Notes: generated by a model from the letters alone, not told the origin. A stretch of DNA of 36,739 nucleotides from an uncultured Desulfobacteraceae bacterium (GCA_913041495.1 CAJWHT010000038.1:1-36739), one strand, 5' to 3'. Positions 1 through 8,444 are shown, counted from the first letter of the stretch. Program-made: numbers and translations.

Positions 1-400
1 GCCATGGGCCGCCCATGAACGTCATGCGCCGTGCCCACAACAAACCATGAAAGAAATCAACGAGTTGCCTGGTTCTTTCATATAAACCGAATAAGCTTTC
101 AGAGCAAAATCGGCACCTAATTCTTCAGAGCATTCTTCACAATAATCTATGGAGAAATTGAATTCTTTGCTGCATTTTTTCCCATAGTGTCAAATTACCT
201 CAAGCTTCAAACAATTTTGTGGAAAGCTCAAAAGGATTGCTCGCCCGATCAAAACCCGCAAAAACACATCAAAATTTAAGAGAAAAATGGTGGAATTTTT
301 GGGTGCAAAATTGGGTGCAATTTGAACCGGGTTGCGTAAAGGGGGCTGGGTGACGTAAAAAGGCCTGTAAGCTGAAGAAGCCTACAGGCCTTTGTTTTCA
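1..400. other. Gene-poor left edge next to tRNA-Lys, with a short direct repeat
   Basis: I find no convincing gene here. The 10-mer TTGGGTGCAA occurs twice at 299-308 and 311-320, a 12-bp period. The region faces the 3' end of the tRNA-Lys gene, the side on which tRNA-targeted integrated elements lie, so the repeat could be an integrase arm site or chance. On the minus strand (about 185 to 22) a short reading frame with a CEEC and a CCGHG motif is open, but it has no start codon in frame. An ATG joins it only through a shift at a run of six A, so I do not call it a gene. Confidence 0.4.
357..391 (-). terminator. Rho-independent terminator of tRNA-Lys
   Basis: Near-perfect inverted repeat: AAGGCCTGTA on the left pairs with TACAGGCCTT on the right around a 13-nt loop. 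Read leftward from the tRNA, the stem is followed by a run of T (the complement of AAAAA at 357-361). It starts about 10 nt beyond the encoded CCA end of the tRNA, so it fits the end of a single-tRNA transcript. Confidence 0.8.
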
Positions 401-476
<76 letters not shown>

Positions 477-494
477 ATGAATTGAACGCGAGAG

Positions 495-523
495 AAAATA
501 CCAGTCATGGCATGGCTTGTCAA
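495..523 (-). promoter_or_regulatory. Sigma70 promoter of tRNA-Lys
   Basis: Read leftward there is a perfect -35 TTGACA (518-523), a 17-bp spacer and -10 TATTTT (495-500), about 18 nt before the mature tRNA 5' end. The strong consensus suits a stable RNA gene. Confidence 0.8.
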
Positions 524-567
524 TACCTTTTTTGGCCGGGTGGATTTTTTACGGATTCAAATCAGTG

Positions 568-597
568 TTGACCCCCGGATGGCGATTTTGATATATT
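568..597 (+). promoter_or_regulatory. Candidate sigma70 promoter of hemL operon
   Basis: TTGACC (568-573), 18-bp spacer, TATATT (592-597). This gives a leader of about 45 nt before the hemL start. It is divergent from the tRNA promoter. Confidence 0.6.
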
Positions 598-650
598 GCA
601 GTGTTTTGGGGTCAACCGAATAATATTCATAAATTTTAAGGAACAATCAT

Positions 651-1937
651 ATGGCAAACGTAAAATCACAGACCTTGTTTGAGGCGGCAAAGAATCTGAT
701 TCCCGGTGGTGTGAATTCACCAGTAAGGGCCTGCGGCTCCGTGGGCGGGGAGCCTGTGTTTATTGAACGGGGGGAGGGCAGCAAGCTTTATGATGCCGAT
801 GCCAACAGCTATATTGATTATGTCCTGTCCTGGGGGCCTCTGATTCTGGGGCATCGTCCGCCCCAGGTGATTGAGGCGCTGCAGAAAGTGCTTGATATCG
901 GTACCAGTTTCGGGGCGCCTACTGCGCTGGAGACTGAACTGGCTCAGCTGGTGGTGGATATGGTGCCGTCCGTGGATATGATCCGGATGGTCAATTCCGG
1001 TACCGAAGCCACCATGAGTGCCATCCGCCTGGCCCGGGGCTATACCGGCCGGGATCTCATTGTAAAGTTTGACGGCTGCTACCACGGCCATGCCGATACC
1101 CTGCTGGTGGCGGCGGGTTCCGGGATTGCCACCTTAGGTATTCCGGGCAGCCCCGGCGTACCGGAGGATGTCATCAGAAATACCCTTTCCATTACCTATA
1201 ACGACGTGGAAGGCTTTGAGCGGTTGATGGCGGAAAAGGGCGACCAGATTGCCTGCGTGATTCTCGAGCCGGTGGCAGGGAACATGGGGATGGTTCGTCC
1301 CAGGCCGGAATTCCTTGAGGCGCTCAGATCCCAGACAGAAAAGCACGGCACCGTTCTGATCTTTGATGAGGTGATGACCGGGTTCCGGGTCGGGAACAGC
1401 GGGTGTGCCCAAGGGTACTTTAATATCACCCCGGATCTGACCTGCTTTGGCAAGGTCATCGGCGGCGGACTGCCTGTGGGGGCTTACGGCGGAAAAAGAG
1501 AGATCATGTCCCAGATTGCCCCGGTGGGTTCCATTTACCAGGCCGGTACCCTTTCCGGCAACCCCCTGGCCATGGCTGCCGGTATTGCCACACTCACCGC
1601 ATTGAAAGACGACGCCCATTATGCGGAACTGGACCGGAAAACAGATGATTTCATCAATGGACTCCAGGCTGCGGCAGATGCTGCCGGCATCCCCATGCAG
1701 TCCGGTCATATCGGGTCCATGGCAGGGTTCTTTTTTACGGATCAGGATGTATTTAACTTTGATGATGCCAAGACCTGTGACCTGGAGCGGTTTGCCAGAT
1801 TCTACCAGGGCATGCTGGCCAAGGGCATTTATCTGGCCCCGTCCCAGTTTGAAGCCTGTTTTGTATCCGCGGCCCATACGGACGAAGATATTGCCGCAAC
1901 CGTAGCTGCGGCCAAAGAAGTTATGGCAGAGCTGTAA
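651..1937 (+). CDS. hemL: Glutamate-1-semialdehyde 2,1-aminomutase
   Basis: PLP enzyme of the C5 tetrapyrrole pathway that converts glutamate-1-semialdehyde to 5-aminolevulinate in the cytoplasm. At 428 aa it matches the family's usual length. The N-terminal PGGVNSPVR motif, the [10 protein letters not shown] substrate region, the FDEVMTGFR segment and the Schiff-base lysine in [13 protein letters not shown] (K268) are all present. ATG 651 has AAGGAA at 638-643. It is first in a tight run with mpl (14-nt gap), the small membrane protein and the hemerythrin. Supply of 5-aminolevulinate matters to an organism with many c-haems, sirohaem and B12, and those needs are visible elsewhere in this window. 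Confidence 0.97.
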   Translation: MANVKSQTLFEAAKNLIPGGVNSPVRACGSVGGEPVFIERGEGSKLYDADANSYIDYVLSWGPLILGHRPPQVIEALQKVLDIGTSFGAPTALETELAQLVVDMVPSVDMIRMVNSGTEATMSAIRLARGYTGRDLIVKFDGCYHGHADTLLVAAGSGIATLGIPGSPGVPEDVIRNTLSITYNDVEGFERLMAEKGDQIACVILEPVAGNMGMVRPRPEFLEALRSQTEKHGTVLIFDEVMTGFRVGNSGCAQGYFNITPDLTCFGKVIGGGLPVGAYGGKREIMSQIAPVGSIYQAGTLSGNPLAMAAGIATLTALKDDAHYAELDRKTDDFINGLQAAADAAGIPMQSGHIGSMAGFFFTDQDVFNFDDAKTCDLERFARFYQGMLAKGIYLAPSQFEACFVSAAHTDEDIAATVAAAKEVMAEL

Positions 1938-1951
1938 ACCCGGATTAAACT

Positions 1952-3352
1952 ATGACCAACGACATCAAACGCATCCACCTGGTGGCGGCCTGCGGCACCG
2001 GCATGGGAACCCTTGCCTGTATCCTCAAGGAGATGGGGTACGAGATAACCGGTTCGGATCAGAACGTATACCCGCCCATGAGCGCTTTTCTGGAAGCCAA
2101 CGGGATTCACCTGTGCAGCGGGTTTGATCCGGCAAATATCGGTGATGATCCGGCACCGGATCTGGTGATCATCGGCAATGCCGTTTCCCGGGACAATCCC
2201 GAAGCAAAGGCTGTCATGGCGAGAAAGATCCCTTATATCTCCATGCCCCAGGCCGTGAATCGATTTATCGCCGGCAACAAAAAGATCATCCTGGTGACCG
2301 GGACCCACGGTAAAACCACCACCTCCGCCATCATGTCCCATCTGCTGGAAACCGCAGGGCTTTCCCCCTCGTTTATGATCGGGGGCATCCTCAAGGATTT
2401 TAACTCCAGCTTTAAGATCGGGCAGGGGGATTATATGGTGATCGAAGGGGACGAGTATGACACGGCCTTTTTTGATAAAGGGCCCAAGTTCATGCATTAC
2501 GACCCTTATATCACCATTACCACCAGTATCGAGTTTGACCATGCAGACATATTTACGGATCTGGACCATATCTGCCGGATCTTCCGGGAATTTTTTAAAA
2601 AGATAAAGGATCACAGCCATGTGATTGCCTGCAGGGAAAATAAGACGTTGACGGAGGTGCTGGCAGAGGCAGGCGTGGATGCGCAAACTTACGGAGACGG
2701 CGGCGACTGGTCCTTTTCCGGCCATGAGACGCGTTCGGGAAGGACAAACGCGCGCATAGCAGGGCCGGCAGCGGAACTGATGCTGGACACCCCGCTTCAG
2801 GGCCGGCACAACCTGCTCAACGCCACTGCATGTATTGCCGCAGCAAAGAAGCTGGGCATTCCGGACGAGAAAATTATAGAAGGGATAGCCTCTTTTTCAG
2901 GTGTCAAACGGCGCCAGGAAATCAGGGGGGTGTGCAACGGCATTACAATAATGGATGATTTTGCCCACCACCCTTCGGCCGTAAGGGAGACCATTGCCGC
3001 GGTCCGTCCTTTTTATCCGGACGGGCGGCTGGTGGCCGTGTTTGAACCCCGGACCAATACAAGCATGCGCAGCTTTTTTCAGCAGACCTATCCTGCGGCG
3101 TTTGATCTGGCGGATATGGTATGCATCTGCAACCCCTGCGTGACAAAACAAATCCCCGAGGCGGAGCGGTTCCGGCCGGAGCTGCTGGTCTCGGATATTT
3201 GTGAGCGGGGCGTAAGGGCCCGCCATTTTGAAACACCCGACCAGGTCATTGATGCCCTGGCAGGAGAGCTGCGCCCCAATGATTTGGTGTTGATCATGTC
3301 CAACGGGGGCTTTGGTAATATCCATGAGCGTCTGCTGGAGCGGCTTCGGTGA
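1952..3352 (+). CDS. mpl: UDP-N-acetylmuramate:L-Ala-gamma-D-Glu-meso-DAP ligase
   Basis: Murein-recycling ligase that reattaches the recovered tripeptide to UDP-MurNAc using ATP. At 466 aa it has the three-domain Mur ligase layout. The N-terminal Rossmann domain carries the Mpl/MurC-like HLVAACGTGMGTLA motif. The ATP site is GTHGKTTTS (residues 117-125). The Mg/substrate segment EGDEYDTAFFD is typical of Mpl rather than MurC. The C-terminal domain contains DDFAHHPSAVRETI. Mpl is preferred over MurC because there is no surrounding division/cell-wall cluster and because of the EGDEYD segment. It follows hemL closely, and its stop overlaps the next start (GTGA). Confidence 0.92.
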   Translation: MTNDIKRIHLVAACGTGMGTLACILKEMGYEITGSDQNVYPPMSAFLEANGIHLCSGFDPANIGDDPAPDLVIIGNAVSRDNPEAKAVMARKIPYISMPQAVNRFIAGNKKIILVTGTHGKTTTSAIMSHLLETAGLSPSFMIGGILKDFNSSFKIGQGDYMVIEGDEYDTAFFDKGPKFMHYDPYITITTSIEFDHADIFTDLDHICRIFREFFKKIKDHSHVIACRENKTLTEVLAEAGVDAQTYGDGGDWSFSGHETRSGRTNARIAGPAAELMLDTPLQGRHNLLNATACIAAAKKLGIPDEKIIEGIASFSGVKRRQEIRGVCNGITIMDDFAHHPSAVRETIAAVRPFYPDGRLVAVFEPRTNTSMRSFFQQTYPAAFDLADMVCICNPCVTKQIPEAERFRPELLVSDICERGVRARHFETPDQVIDALAGELRPNDLVLIMSNGGFGNIHERLLERLR

Positions 3353-3537
3353 AAAAAATAGGATTAAGAATTGTCGGTATCGGCATTTTTCATATGATAT
3401 TGTACGGCTATCTGGTTCCTTTTGTGATCTATCCCCGGTTTGGCGACAACGGAATGACCTTCGCCTTTGTGGTGGCCGTGGTGGTGTCTGCGGCTGTTCT
3501 GGGAACCCTGTGGCTGCAAAAGAATAAAAAACCGTAA
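3349..3537 (+). CDS. Small two-helix membrane protein, unknown function
   Basis: A 62-aa protein starting at GTG 3349, which overlaps the mpl stop by 4 nt and suggests translational coupling. There are two hydrophobic helices, residues about 5-28 and 37-56, joined by a short loop with YPRFGDNG, and a lysine-rich C-terminus that should face the cytoplasm. The downstream hemerythrin starts 13 nt later. The position hints at a membrane accessory of the hemL-mpl operon, but I recognise no family. Confidence 0.75.
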   Translation: MKKIGLRIVGIGIFHMILYGYLVPFVIYPRFGDNGMTFAFVVAVVVSAAVLGTLWLQKNKKP

Positions 3538-3550
3538 AGGAGACAAACCA

Positions 3551-3982
3551 ATGACAGAAAAAATAGAGTGGGATGAGAAATACAGCGTCGATGTGCCTGA
3601 AATCGACAAATACCAGAAAGAACTCTTTGATAAATTTAACGAACTCATTGATATGAGAGCTTCAAAGAAAATGGATCCCAAGGTGGCCACCAATCTGGTG
3701 TCCGATCTCAATGATTATACCAAGATGTTTTTCAACAAAGAGGAATCCCTGCTCAAACGCAAAAAATATCCGGATCTGGACGTCCATGCCAAAGCCCACC
3801 GCCAGTTCATCAAAAACTCCATTGGCCTGCGGCGGGAAATTGCCGAAGATATCAACAATCTGTCCATGGATGTGATTGTTGAACTCAGGGATTGGCTGGT
3901 GGATCACATTGAAACCAGCGATTCCCTTTACGTTCCCTTCCTGAGAATCAACCAGTATATCGAAGACTGCCGTAAAAAATAG
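3551..3982 (+). CDS. Bacteriohemerythrin-like protein lacking two iron-ligand histidines
   Basis: A 143-aa single-domain hemerythrin-fold protein. Family members carry O2 or sense redox with a di-iron site of five His, one Glu and one Asp. ATG 3551 is preceded by AAAGGAG, and an upstream in-frame extension would run back into the previous gene. The fold signature is clear: EW near the N-terminus, VPEID, YP.L..H...H, and WLVDHIETSD. Ligands E64, H79, H83, H119 and D124 are in place. The helix A histidine is Gln22 and the helix B histidine is Phe60. These two lost residues are the His ligands of the same iron, so one iron site is probably missing or very weak. Membership in the family is sure; O2 carriage is doubtful. 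Confidence 0.9.
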   Translation: MTEKIEWDEKYSVDVPEIDKYQKELFDKFNELIDMRASKKMDPKVATNLVSDLNDYTKMFFNKEESLLKRKKYPDLDVHAKAHRQFIKNSIGLRREIAEDINNLSMDVIVELRDWLVDHIETSDSLYVPFLRINQYIEDCRKK

Positions 3983-3990
3983 GGTTAAAG

Positions 3991-4063
3991 AATTCTGTCA
4001 CGGGTGACGATGTAAAATTTAGGTAATTGATTTACTTGGCTTTTACATGACCCGGACAGAATT
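3991..4063 (+). promoter_or_regulatory. Long imperfect hairpin abutting the start of the basic 88-aa gene
   Basis: The left arm 3991-4017 pairs with the right arm 4041-4063 in blocks of 9 (AATTCTGTC/GACAGAATT), 5 (CGGGT/ACCCG) and about 9 (C.ATGTAAAA/TTTTACAT.G) base pairs separated by small bulges, with a loop of about 23 nt. The right arm ends one base before ATG 4064, so the weak ribosome site (GGACAG) lies inside the stem. There is no T tract, so it reads as translational control or an RNA processing site rather than a terminator. Confidence 0.6.
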
Positions 4064-4330
4064 ATGGTGTTTGATTACAAAATACTGCCAACCAGCCAGG
4101 AGATCCTGGAAGGCCCCAACGAGATAAAGGGGTTTATTGACCGCCGCAAACGCGTTACCCGGAAGCTGAAGCGGGACCGGCGAAAGGCCAAAAGGGACCG
4201 CAGGAAAAGCGTACGTGACGGGGTGATCGTTAATCTGTCTTTCAAGAACGACAGGAGAAAGGGCGGGGACCGTCGCCGTCCCGGCGGCGGACGCCGGCCG
4301 ACATCACGGAACGGAGGGATTCGGGTCTGA
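4064..4330 (+). CDS. Very basic DRRK-repeat small protein, unknown function
   Basis: An 88-aa protein. Residues 1-25 are ordinary (MVFDYKILPTSQEILEGPNE). After that come arginine/lysine-rich repeats: DRRK appears at KRDRRKAK, RDRRKSV and NDRRKGG, followed by GGDRRRPGGGRR. The predicted charge is strongly positive and the second half is probably disordered, which suits RNA, DNA or membrane-surface binding. The start lies directly after a long hairpin and has only a weak ribosome site. GTG 4067 is an alternative start. It converges on the sigma54-type regulator gene, with no obvious terminator between them. I recognise no named family. Confidence 0.6.
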   Translation: MVFDYKILPTSQEILEGPNEIKGFIDRRKRVTRKLKRDRRKAKRDRRKSVRDGVIVNLSFKNDRRKGGDRRRPGGGRRPTSRNGGIRV

Positions 4331-4374
4331 CGGGTTCCTCTTAAAAAAAACGTATGGAAAAAAAATTCAATTGG

Positions 4375-5961
4375 TTAGTGCTGGATACCATACTTTTTCA
4401 TCTTGTTGATCAGTGCCGTGTGTGAAATTTTCAGTGCAACAGCACATTTGCGAATGCTCGGATACCGCTTCAGGGCGGATTCGAGCAGTTCTTTTTCATA
4501 TTTTCCAAGTTGTTCTTTCAAGGGGCCCTGGCTTACCGTCTTTGGCGACGGCGACCGAAGTTCCCGGATGCGCTCTTCAATTTCCCGGCCGAAGATAATG
4601 GCCCGGGAATCAATGGTTTCCTTGTCAGAGATAATCGATCCGCGTTCAATGACATTTTTTAGTTCCCTCACATTGCCGGGCCAGGTATGGTGACTAAGTT
4701 TCTCCATGGCGTCCGTTGTCAGCTTCTTGGGGTGGGACCCCACCTGCTTGGCGATTCTTGACAGGAAATGGCCGGTTAACGGTGTCAGGTCTCCCAGCCT
4801 TTCCCGAAGGGGCGGTACGTGGATGGGAAGGACGTTGATGCGGTAGTACAGGTCCTCTCTGAACTGGTTGTTCTGGATCATCTCTTCAATGAGGCGGCTG
4901 GTGGCGGTGATGATTCGGGTGTTCACCGGGATCTCCCGGGCACCGCCGATCCGTCGGACGCTTTTTTCCTGGATCACCCTGAGTATTTTGGCCTGGGCGC
5001 CCAGGGGCATATCCGCGATCTCGTCCAGAAAGAGGGTGCCGTTGTGGGCAATTTCAAACAAGCCTCTTTTTCCCTGCTTTTCCCCGCCGGTGAAGGTGCC
5101 CTTTTCATAGCCGAACAATTCGCTCTCAAGGAGGGACTCGGGCAGGGCGGCGCAATTCACTGCCACAAAATCCCCGGAGCGGCCGCTTTCCGCATGGATA
5201 GCCTTGGCAAAGAGTTCCTTTCCGGTGCCGCTTTCTCCCCGGATGGACACCACGGAAGCGGATTTGGCTATTCGCTGGGCAAAGGATATGGCATCCATGA
5301 TAGGTTCGCTTGTGCCAATGATGTCTGAAAAGGTGATGCGGGTGGGGGAGTTGACCTCTTCTGCCAGTTCCTTGATCTGCCGCATGTCCCGCATGACTTC
5401 GATGGCACCGGTGATTTCACCTGTGCTGTCCGCAATGGGAATACAGTTGGAGAAAAACTGAAACCTGCCCCCCGGGGTGATAACGTTACGTTTTCGCTTG
5501 TAAAAGGAGCGGCCCTTGAGGCACTTGAGCAAATCCTTGTTTTCCAGGGGAAGGTCGGACAGGTTTGTTCCGATGAGTTTTGGAAAGTCCCAGCCGTACA
5601 TCTGCTTGGCCACGTGGTTGATGAAGGTCACCGTGGCGTCTTTTTCTATGGCGATGATTCCGTCACGGATACTGTCAAGAACCACCTCCAGTCTCTTTTT
5701 TCTGATCTCCGAAGGCATGGCCGTAATCCGGGTGATCCGGATAAGATCGGGGATGGATTCCAGGCTCAGGATGATGTCGTCGTCCCCGGGGGAGTTGGGC
5801 CCGCTTTGGGTTTCGATGTAGACCAGGGTTTTTTTGTCCTGGTTTTTCACCTCCATGGATATGATGTTCAGATCGTTGCCGCCGATGCATCTGGCAATGT
5901 CTTCAACGATAAGTTTCCGGTCCCAGAAGAGCAGTTCAAGTTTTAAGGTGGACAGGATCAT
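4375..5961 (-). CDS. TyrR-like sigma54-type transcriptional regulator (ACT-PAS-AAA+-HTH)
   Basis: A 528-aa cytoplasmic regulator. An ACT-like domain (residues about 1-78) is followed by a PAS domain (about 90-195), an AAA+ ATPase (about 210-440) and a C-terminal TyrR-type helix-turn-helix (about 490-525, RKCAVALKISHTALINKMKK). Walker A is GESGTGKE (242-249) and Walker B is TLFLDE (309-314). The sigma54-contact loop, normally GAFTGA, reads GTFTGG (288-293), so sigma54 activation is possible but not certain. TyrR itself has lost this loop. The N-terminal ACT domain suggests an amino acid ligand. ATG 5961 has AAAGG upstream. No -24/-12 promoter was seen in the adjoining intergenic DNA. Confidence 0.88.
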   Translation of the reverse strand: MILSTLKLELLFWDRKLIVEDIARCIGGNDLNIISMEVKNQDKKTLVYIETQSGPNSPGDDDIILSLESIPDLIRITRITAMPSEIRKKRLEVVLDSIRDGIIAIEKDATVTFINHVAKQMYGWDFPKLIGTNLSDLPLENKDLLKCLKGRSFYKRKRNVITPGGRFQFFSNCIPIADSTGEITGAIEVMRDMRQIKELAEEVNSPTRITFSDIIGTSEPIMDAISFAQRIAKSASVVSIRGESGTGKELFAKAIHAESGRSGDFVAVNCAALPESLLESELFGYEKGTFTGGEKQGKRGLFEIAHNGTLFLDEIADMPLGAQAKILRVIQEKSVRRIGGAREIPVNTRIITATSRLIEEMIQNNQFREDLYYRINVLPIHVPPLRERLGDLTPLTGHFLSRIAKQVGSHPKKLTTDAMEKLSHHTWPGNVRELKNVIERGSIISDKETIDSRAIIFGREIEERIRELRSPSPKTVSQGPLKEQLGKYEKELLESALKRYPSIRKCAVALKISHTALINKMKKYGIQH

Positions 5962-6284
5962 GGCGGCCTTTGTCTTTAGGGTCGATATCGGGCCTGATCC
6001 TATGCGAAGTTTGAGCCCGAATCAAGAGAAATTCACAGACTTACACCCCATTTGCCCACAAAGCCCGGCCCTGGGGACTTAAGGCTATTTACAAAAAAGT
6101 CAAGGTTTTTGATTTTATTACTTGACTTTGGGGGGGGATCATGTAATTTGCGTAGTGATGCACAATTTTTAGGTGATGTGCAAATGTTTCCGCCAAAAGG
6201 TGTCATTCTTCAAAATTCCAGTGAGGTTTGCCCCCGAAGTAGAGACGACTTTTTTTTTATTTTTTTTATCAGGAGATTGCCAAT
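5962..6284 (+). promoter_or_regulatory. Promoter and long 5' leader of the cold-shock gene
   Basis: This intergenic stretch between divergent genes holds a TTGACT (6122-6127), 16-bp spacer, TAATTT (6144-6149) promoter candidate. The implied leader is about 130 nt, as is common for cold-shock mRNAs. It contains the short dyad TGCAC/GTGCA around 6170-6190 and a nearly pure T stretch (6250-6268) just before the ribosome site AGGAGA (6271-6276). The left part, 5962-6110, shows nothing I can name. Confidence 0.5.
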
Positions 6285-6488
6285 ATGGCCACCGGTACAG
6301 TAAAATGGTTTAATGACGCAAAAGGTTTTGGATTTATTGAAGTAGAAGGCGGCGGAAAAGACGTTTTCGTACATCATACAGGAATTAACGGATCCGGTTT
6401 CAAGTCCCTTAACGAGGGTGACCGGGTTGAATTTGATGTCGAAGAAGGCCAGAAAGGTCCTGCTGCTGCTAACGTAACCGTGATCTAA
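6285..6488 (+). CDS. csp: Cold-shock domain protein, CspA family
   Basis: A 67-aa single cold-shock domain that binds single-stranded RNA/DNA and melts mRNA structure. RNP1 is KGFGFIEV and RNP2 is DVFVHH; the N-terminal [16 protein letters not shown] is canonical. The length matches the family. ATG 6285 has a good ribosome site. It is monocistronic, framed by a long leader and a strong terminator. Whether expression responds to cold, stationary phase or neither cannot be read from the sequence. Confidence 0.96.
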   Translation: MATGTVKWFNDAKGFGFIEVEGGGKDVFVHHTGINGSGFKSLNEGDRVEFDVEEGQKGPAAANVTVI

Positions 6489-6514
6489 TCCATTTACGCA
6501 GCAATCGATTTCTT

Positions 6515-6559
6515 AAACCGTCCCTGCAGTGAGCCGATCACTGCAGGGACGGTTTTTTT
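6515..6559 (+). terminator. Strong intrinsic terminator after csp
   Basis: Perfect 18-bp stem (6515-6532 with 6538-6555) around loop GCCGA, merging into a run of seven T (6553-6559). It separates csp from recD. Confidence 0.95.
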
Positions 6560-6577
6560 GTCCTGATTATTCCACCT

Positions 6578-8365
6578 ATGACGCCGTTAACCACATCTTT
6601 GTTCGACCAGTGCCACGACCAGGGAATTTTCTCCCATCTGGATTATTATTTCGCAAAGACCATGGCGGGTATCTTTGAGGAAACCTCTTCTATGATACTT
6701 TTCAGCGCGGCCCTGGTGTCAAAGGTCCTTGCCGAAGGTCACATCTGTCTGGATCTGTCCGCCATGGCCGGAACCCCTTTGACAGACAGCGGCGATGCCG
6801 TAGATATTCTCTTGCTGCCCGACCTTGCATCCTGGATTGCGGCGCTTTCCGCCTCTGACATGGTGGCCCTGGAAACGGCCCATGGGGCAGAACCGGATGA
6901 TCCACGGCTGGCGTGGGTGCGCAGAACGCCGCTGATCCTGGACCGGGACAACAACCTGTACCTTGCCAAGTATTACGATTTTCAGCACCGTCTGGCCCGC
7001 AACATCCACATGCGGATCTCTTCTGAAAAAGATTGCACTAATATTGATGCGTCGTTTATCGATCGGGGGATCAAACGGTTCTTTGGGGACGATGCCGCAC
7101 CTGAAACCGAAGGGCAGCAGGCGGCTGTGCGGCAGGCACTGGCCAAAAAGTTTCTTGTGATTTCAGGGGGGCCGGGCACCGGAAAGACGCATATTACCAA
7201 CATCATCTGTGACCTGCTGACCCTCTGGGCAAAGCAGAGGGATCAGGAGAAACCCAGAATCCTTGCCCTTGCCCCCACAGGGAAAGCCGCCGGACGGCTC
7301 AATGACGGTGCCACCATACATGCCGTGCTAAAGCCTAAACCTGTGGGTGTCGGATTCCGGCATGATGCGCAAAATCCCCTGGCCGCGGATGTGGTCATCG
7401 TTGACGAGGCCTCCATGATCGATATGGCCCTGATGACCCGGCTGCTGGAGGCAATCCCGGAAGATGCCCGGGTTATCCTTCTGGGGGACAAGAACCAGTT
7501 GTCACCGGTACAGGCCGGTGCCGTCTTTACGGACCTGTGCCATGCGGATACCATGGCCGGACACCGGGTGCTGCTGACCTTCAATTTCAGGTCCAGGGGG
7601 CAAAGCGGGATTGAAAATCTGGCCAATGCCGTCAATGAAAATGACCTTGCCACCCTGATGCGGATTTTAGAAACGGATACCTATGACGATGTCGGCTTTG
7701 AAAACCTTAAGGGCAAGGCGGCCCTTATCCCCACCATAGAAAAATATGCGGCAGGGGGATATACCCCCCTGGTGGCGTCGGCCGATCTGGAAACGGCACT
7801 GAACCGCCTGGATGATTTCCGCATCCTTTGCGCCCATAACCGGGGGGAGGGCGGAACATTACAAGTTAATCATCTTTGTGAAAAGGTTTTACGGACAACC
7901 ACCGGAAATGATATAAGTGGGTCGCTTTTTAGGCAAATTGTGATGGTCACCCGCAATGACTACAGGCTGGGATTGTTCAACGGGGACACCGGGGTGGTCT
8001 GGGCCGGCGATGAAAAACAATCCGCCGGGGCCAGGCAGATCCTGGCCGTTTTCCCGGATGGCAGCAAGGGGTGCCGGCAGCTCCGGTACGCAGACCTGCC
8101 GGACCATGAACCGGCCTTTGCCCTGACCATTCACAAAGCCCAGGGCTCTGAATACGGCACTGTCCTGGTGGTCATACCTGACAGGATTTCCCCTGTGGTG
8201 ACCCGGCAACTCCTCTACACGGGGATCACACGGGCCAGAAAAAAGGTGATCATCGCAGGGCGTCCGGAGGTGATCCGGGAGGCCATGGCCATGCCGCTGC
8301 AACGCAGATCCAACCTTGAGGCTGTGCTGTCCCGGCTGTGCGGCAGGACAGAACCCCACGCCTGA
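6578..8365 (+). CDS. recD: Exodeoxyribonuclease V alpha subunit (RecD-like helicase)
   Basis: A 595-aa SF1B helicase of the RecD family, the 5'-3' motor of RecBCD in double-strand break repair. Walker A is GGPGTGKTH (K203). Motif II is VVIVDEASMID, followed by LLGDKNQLSPVQAGAVF. Late motifs include FALTIHKAQGSEY and LLYTGITRARKKV. Both the length and the N-terminal domain before the motor fit RecD of RecBCD more than the longer RecD2. recB and recC are not in the window. The start at ATG 6578 lacks a clear ribosome site and lies just after the csp terminator, so the exact start is less certain. The next gene follows after about 80 nt. Confidence 0.88.
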   Translation: MTPLTTSLFDQCHDQGIFSHLDYYFAKTMAGIFEETSSMILFSAALVSKVLAEGHICLDLSAMAGTPLTDSGDAVDILLLPDLASWIAALSASDMVALETAHGAEPDDPRLAWVRRTPLILDRDNNLYLAKYYDFQHRLARNIHMRISSEKDCTNIDASFIDRGIKRFFGDDAAPETEGQQAAVRQALAKKFLVISGGPGTGKTHITNIICDLLTLWAKQRDQEKPRILALAPTGKAAGRLNDGATIHAVLKPKPVGVGFRHDAQNPLAADVVIVDEASMIDMALMTRLLEAIPEDARVILLGDKNQLSPVQAGAVFTDLCHADTMAGHRVLLTFNFRSRGQSGIENLANAVNENDLATLMRILETDTYDDVGFENLKGKAALIPTIEKYAAGGYTPLVASADLETALNRLDDFRILCAHNRGEGGTLQVNHLCEKVLRTTTGNDISGSLFRQIVMVTRNDYRLGLFNGDTGVVWAGDEKQSAGARQILAVFPDGSKGCRQLRYADLPDHEPAFALTIHKAQGSEYGTVLVVIPDRISPVVTRQLLYTGITRARKKVIIAGRPEVIREAMAMPLQRRSNLEAVLSRLCGRTEPHA

Positions 8366-8444
8366 TCAGCCCGGCAATGGCTGCCCGGCAAGGCCTGTTA
8401 CGGCTCTTCCGGGAGACTTTGGACCCGTAACAGAAAGAAATCCT

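Noticed and set aside
22-185. Minus-strand small reading frame with CEEC and CCGHG motifs
   Set aside because: The Cys-containing frame opens with a stop and has no start codon before an internal Met. The nearby ATG is in another frame and joins only through a shift at a run of six A. It could be a decayed gene, but the support is too weak.
1134-1877. Long minus-strand open frame opposite hemL
   Set aside because: Gly/His/Pro-rich antisense shadow of a GC-rich gene whose + strand product is unmistakable.
1829-2809. 326-codon minus-strand frame across hemL and mpl
   Set aside because: Crosses two well-supported genes and has no domain or ribosome site of its own.
6130-6154. Sigma54 -24/-12 promoter before csp
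   Set aside because: The -12 part (TTGC) has no matching GG at the required distance in the right context. The TTGACT/TAATTT pair fits better.
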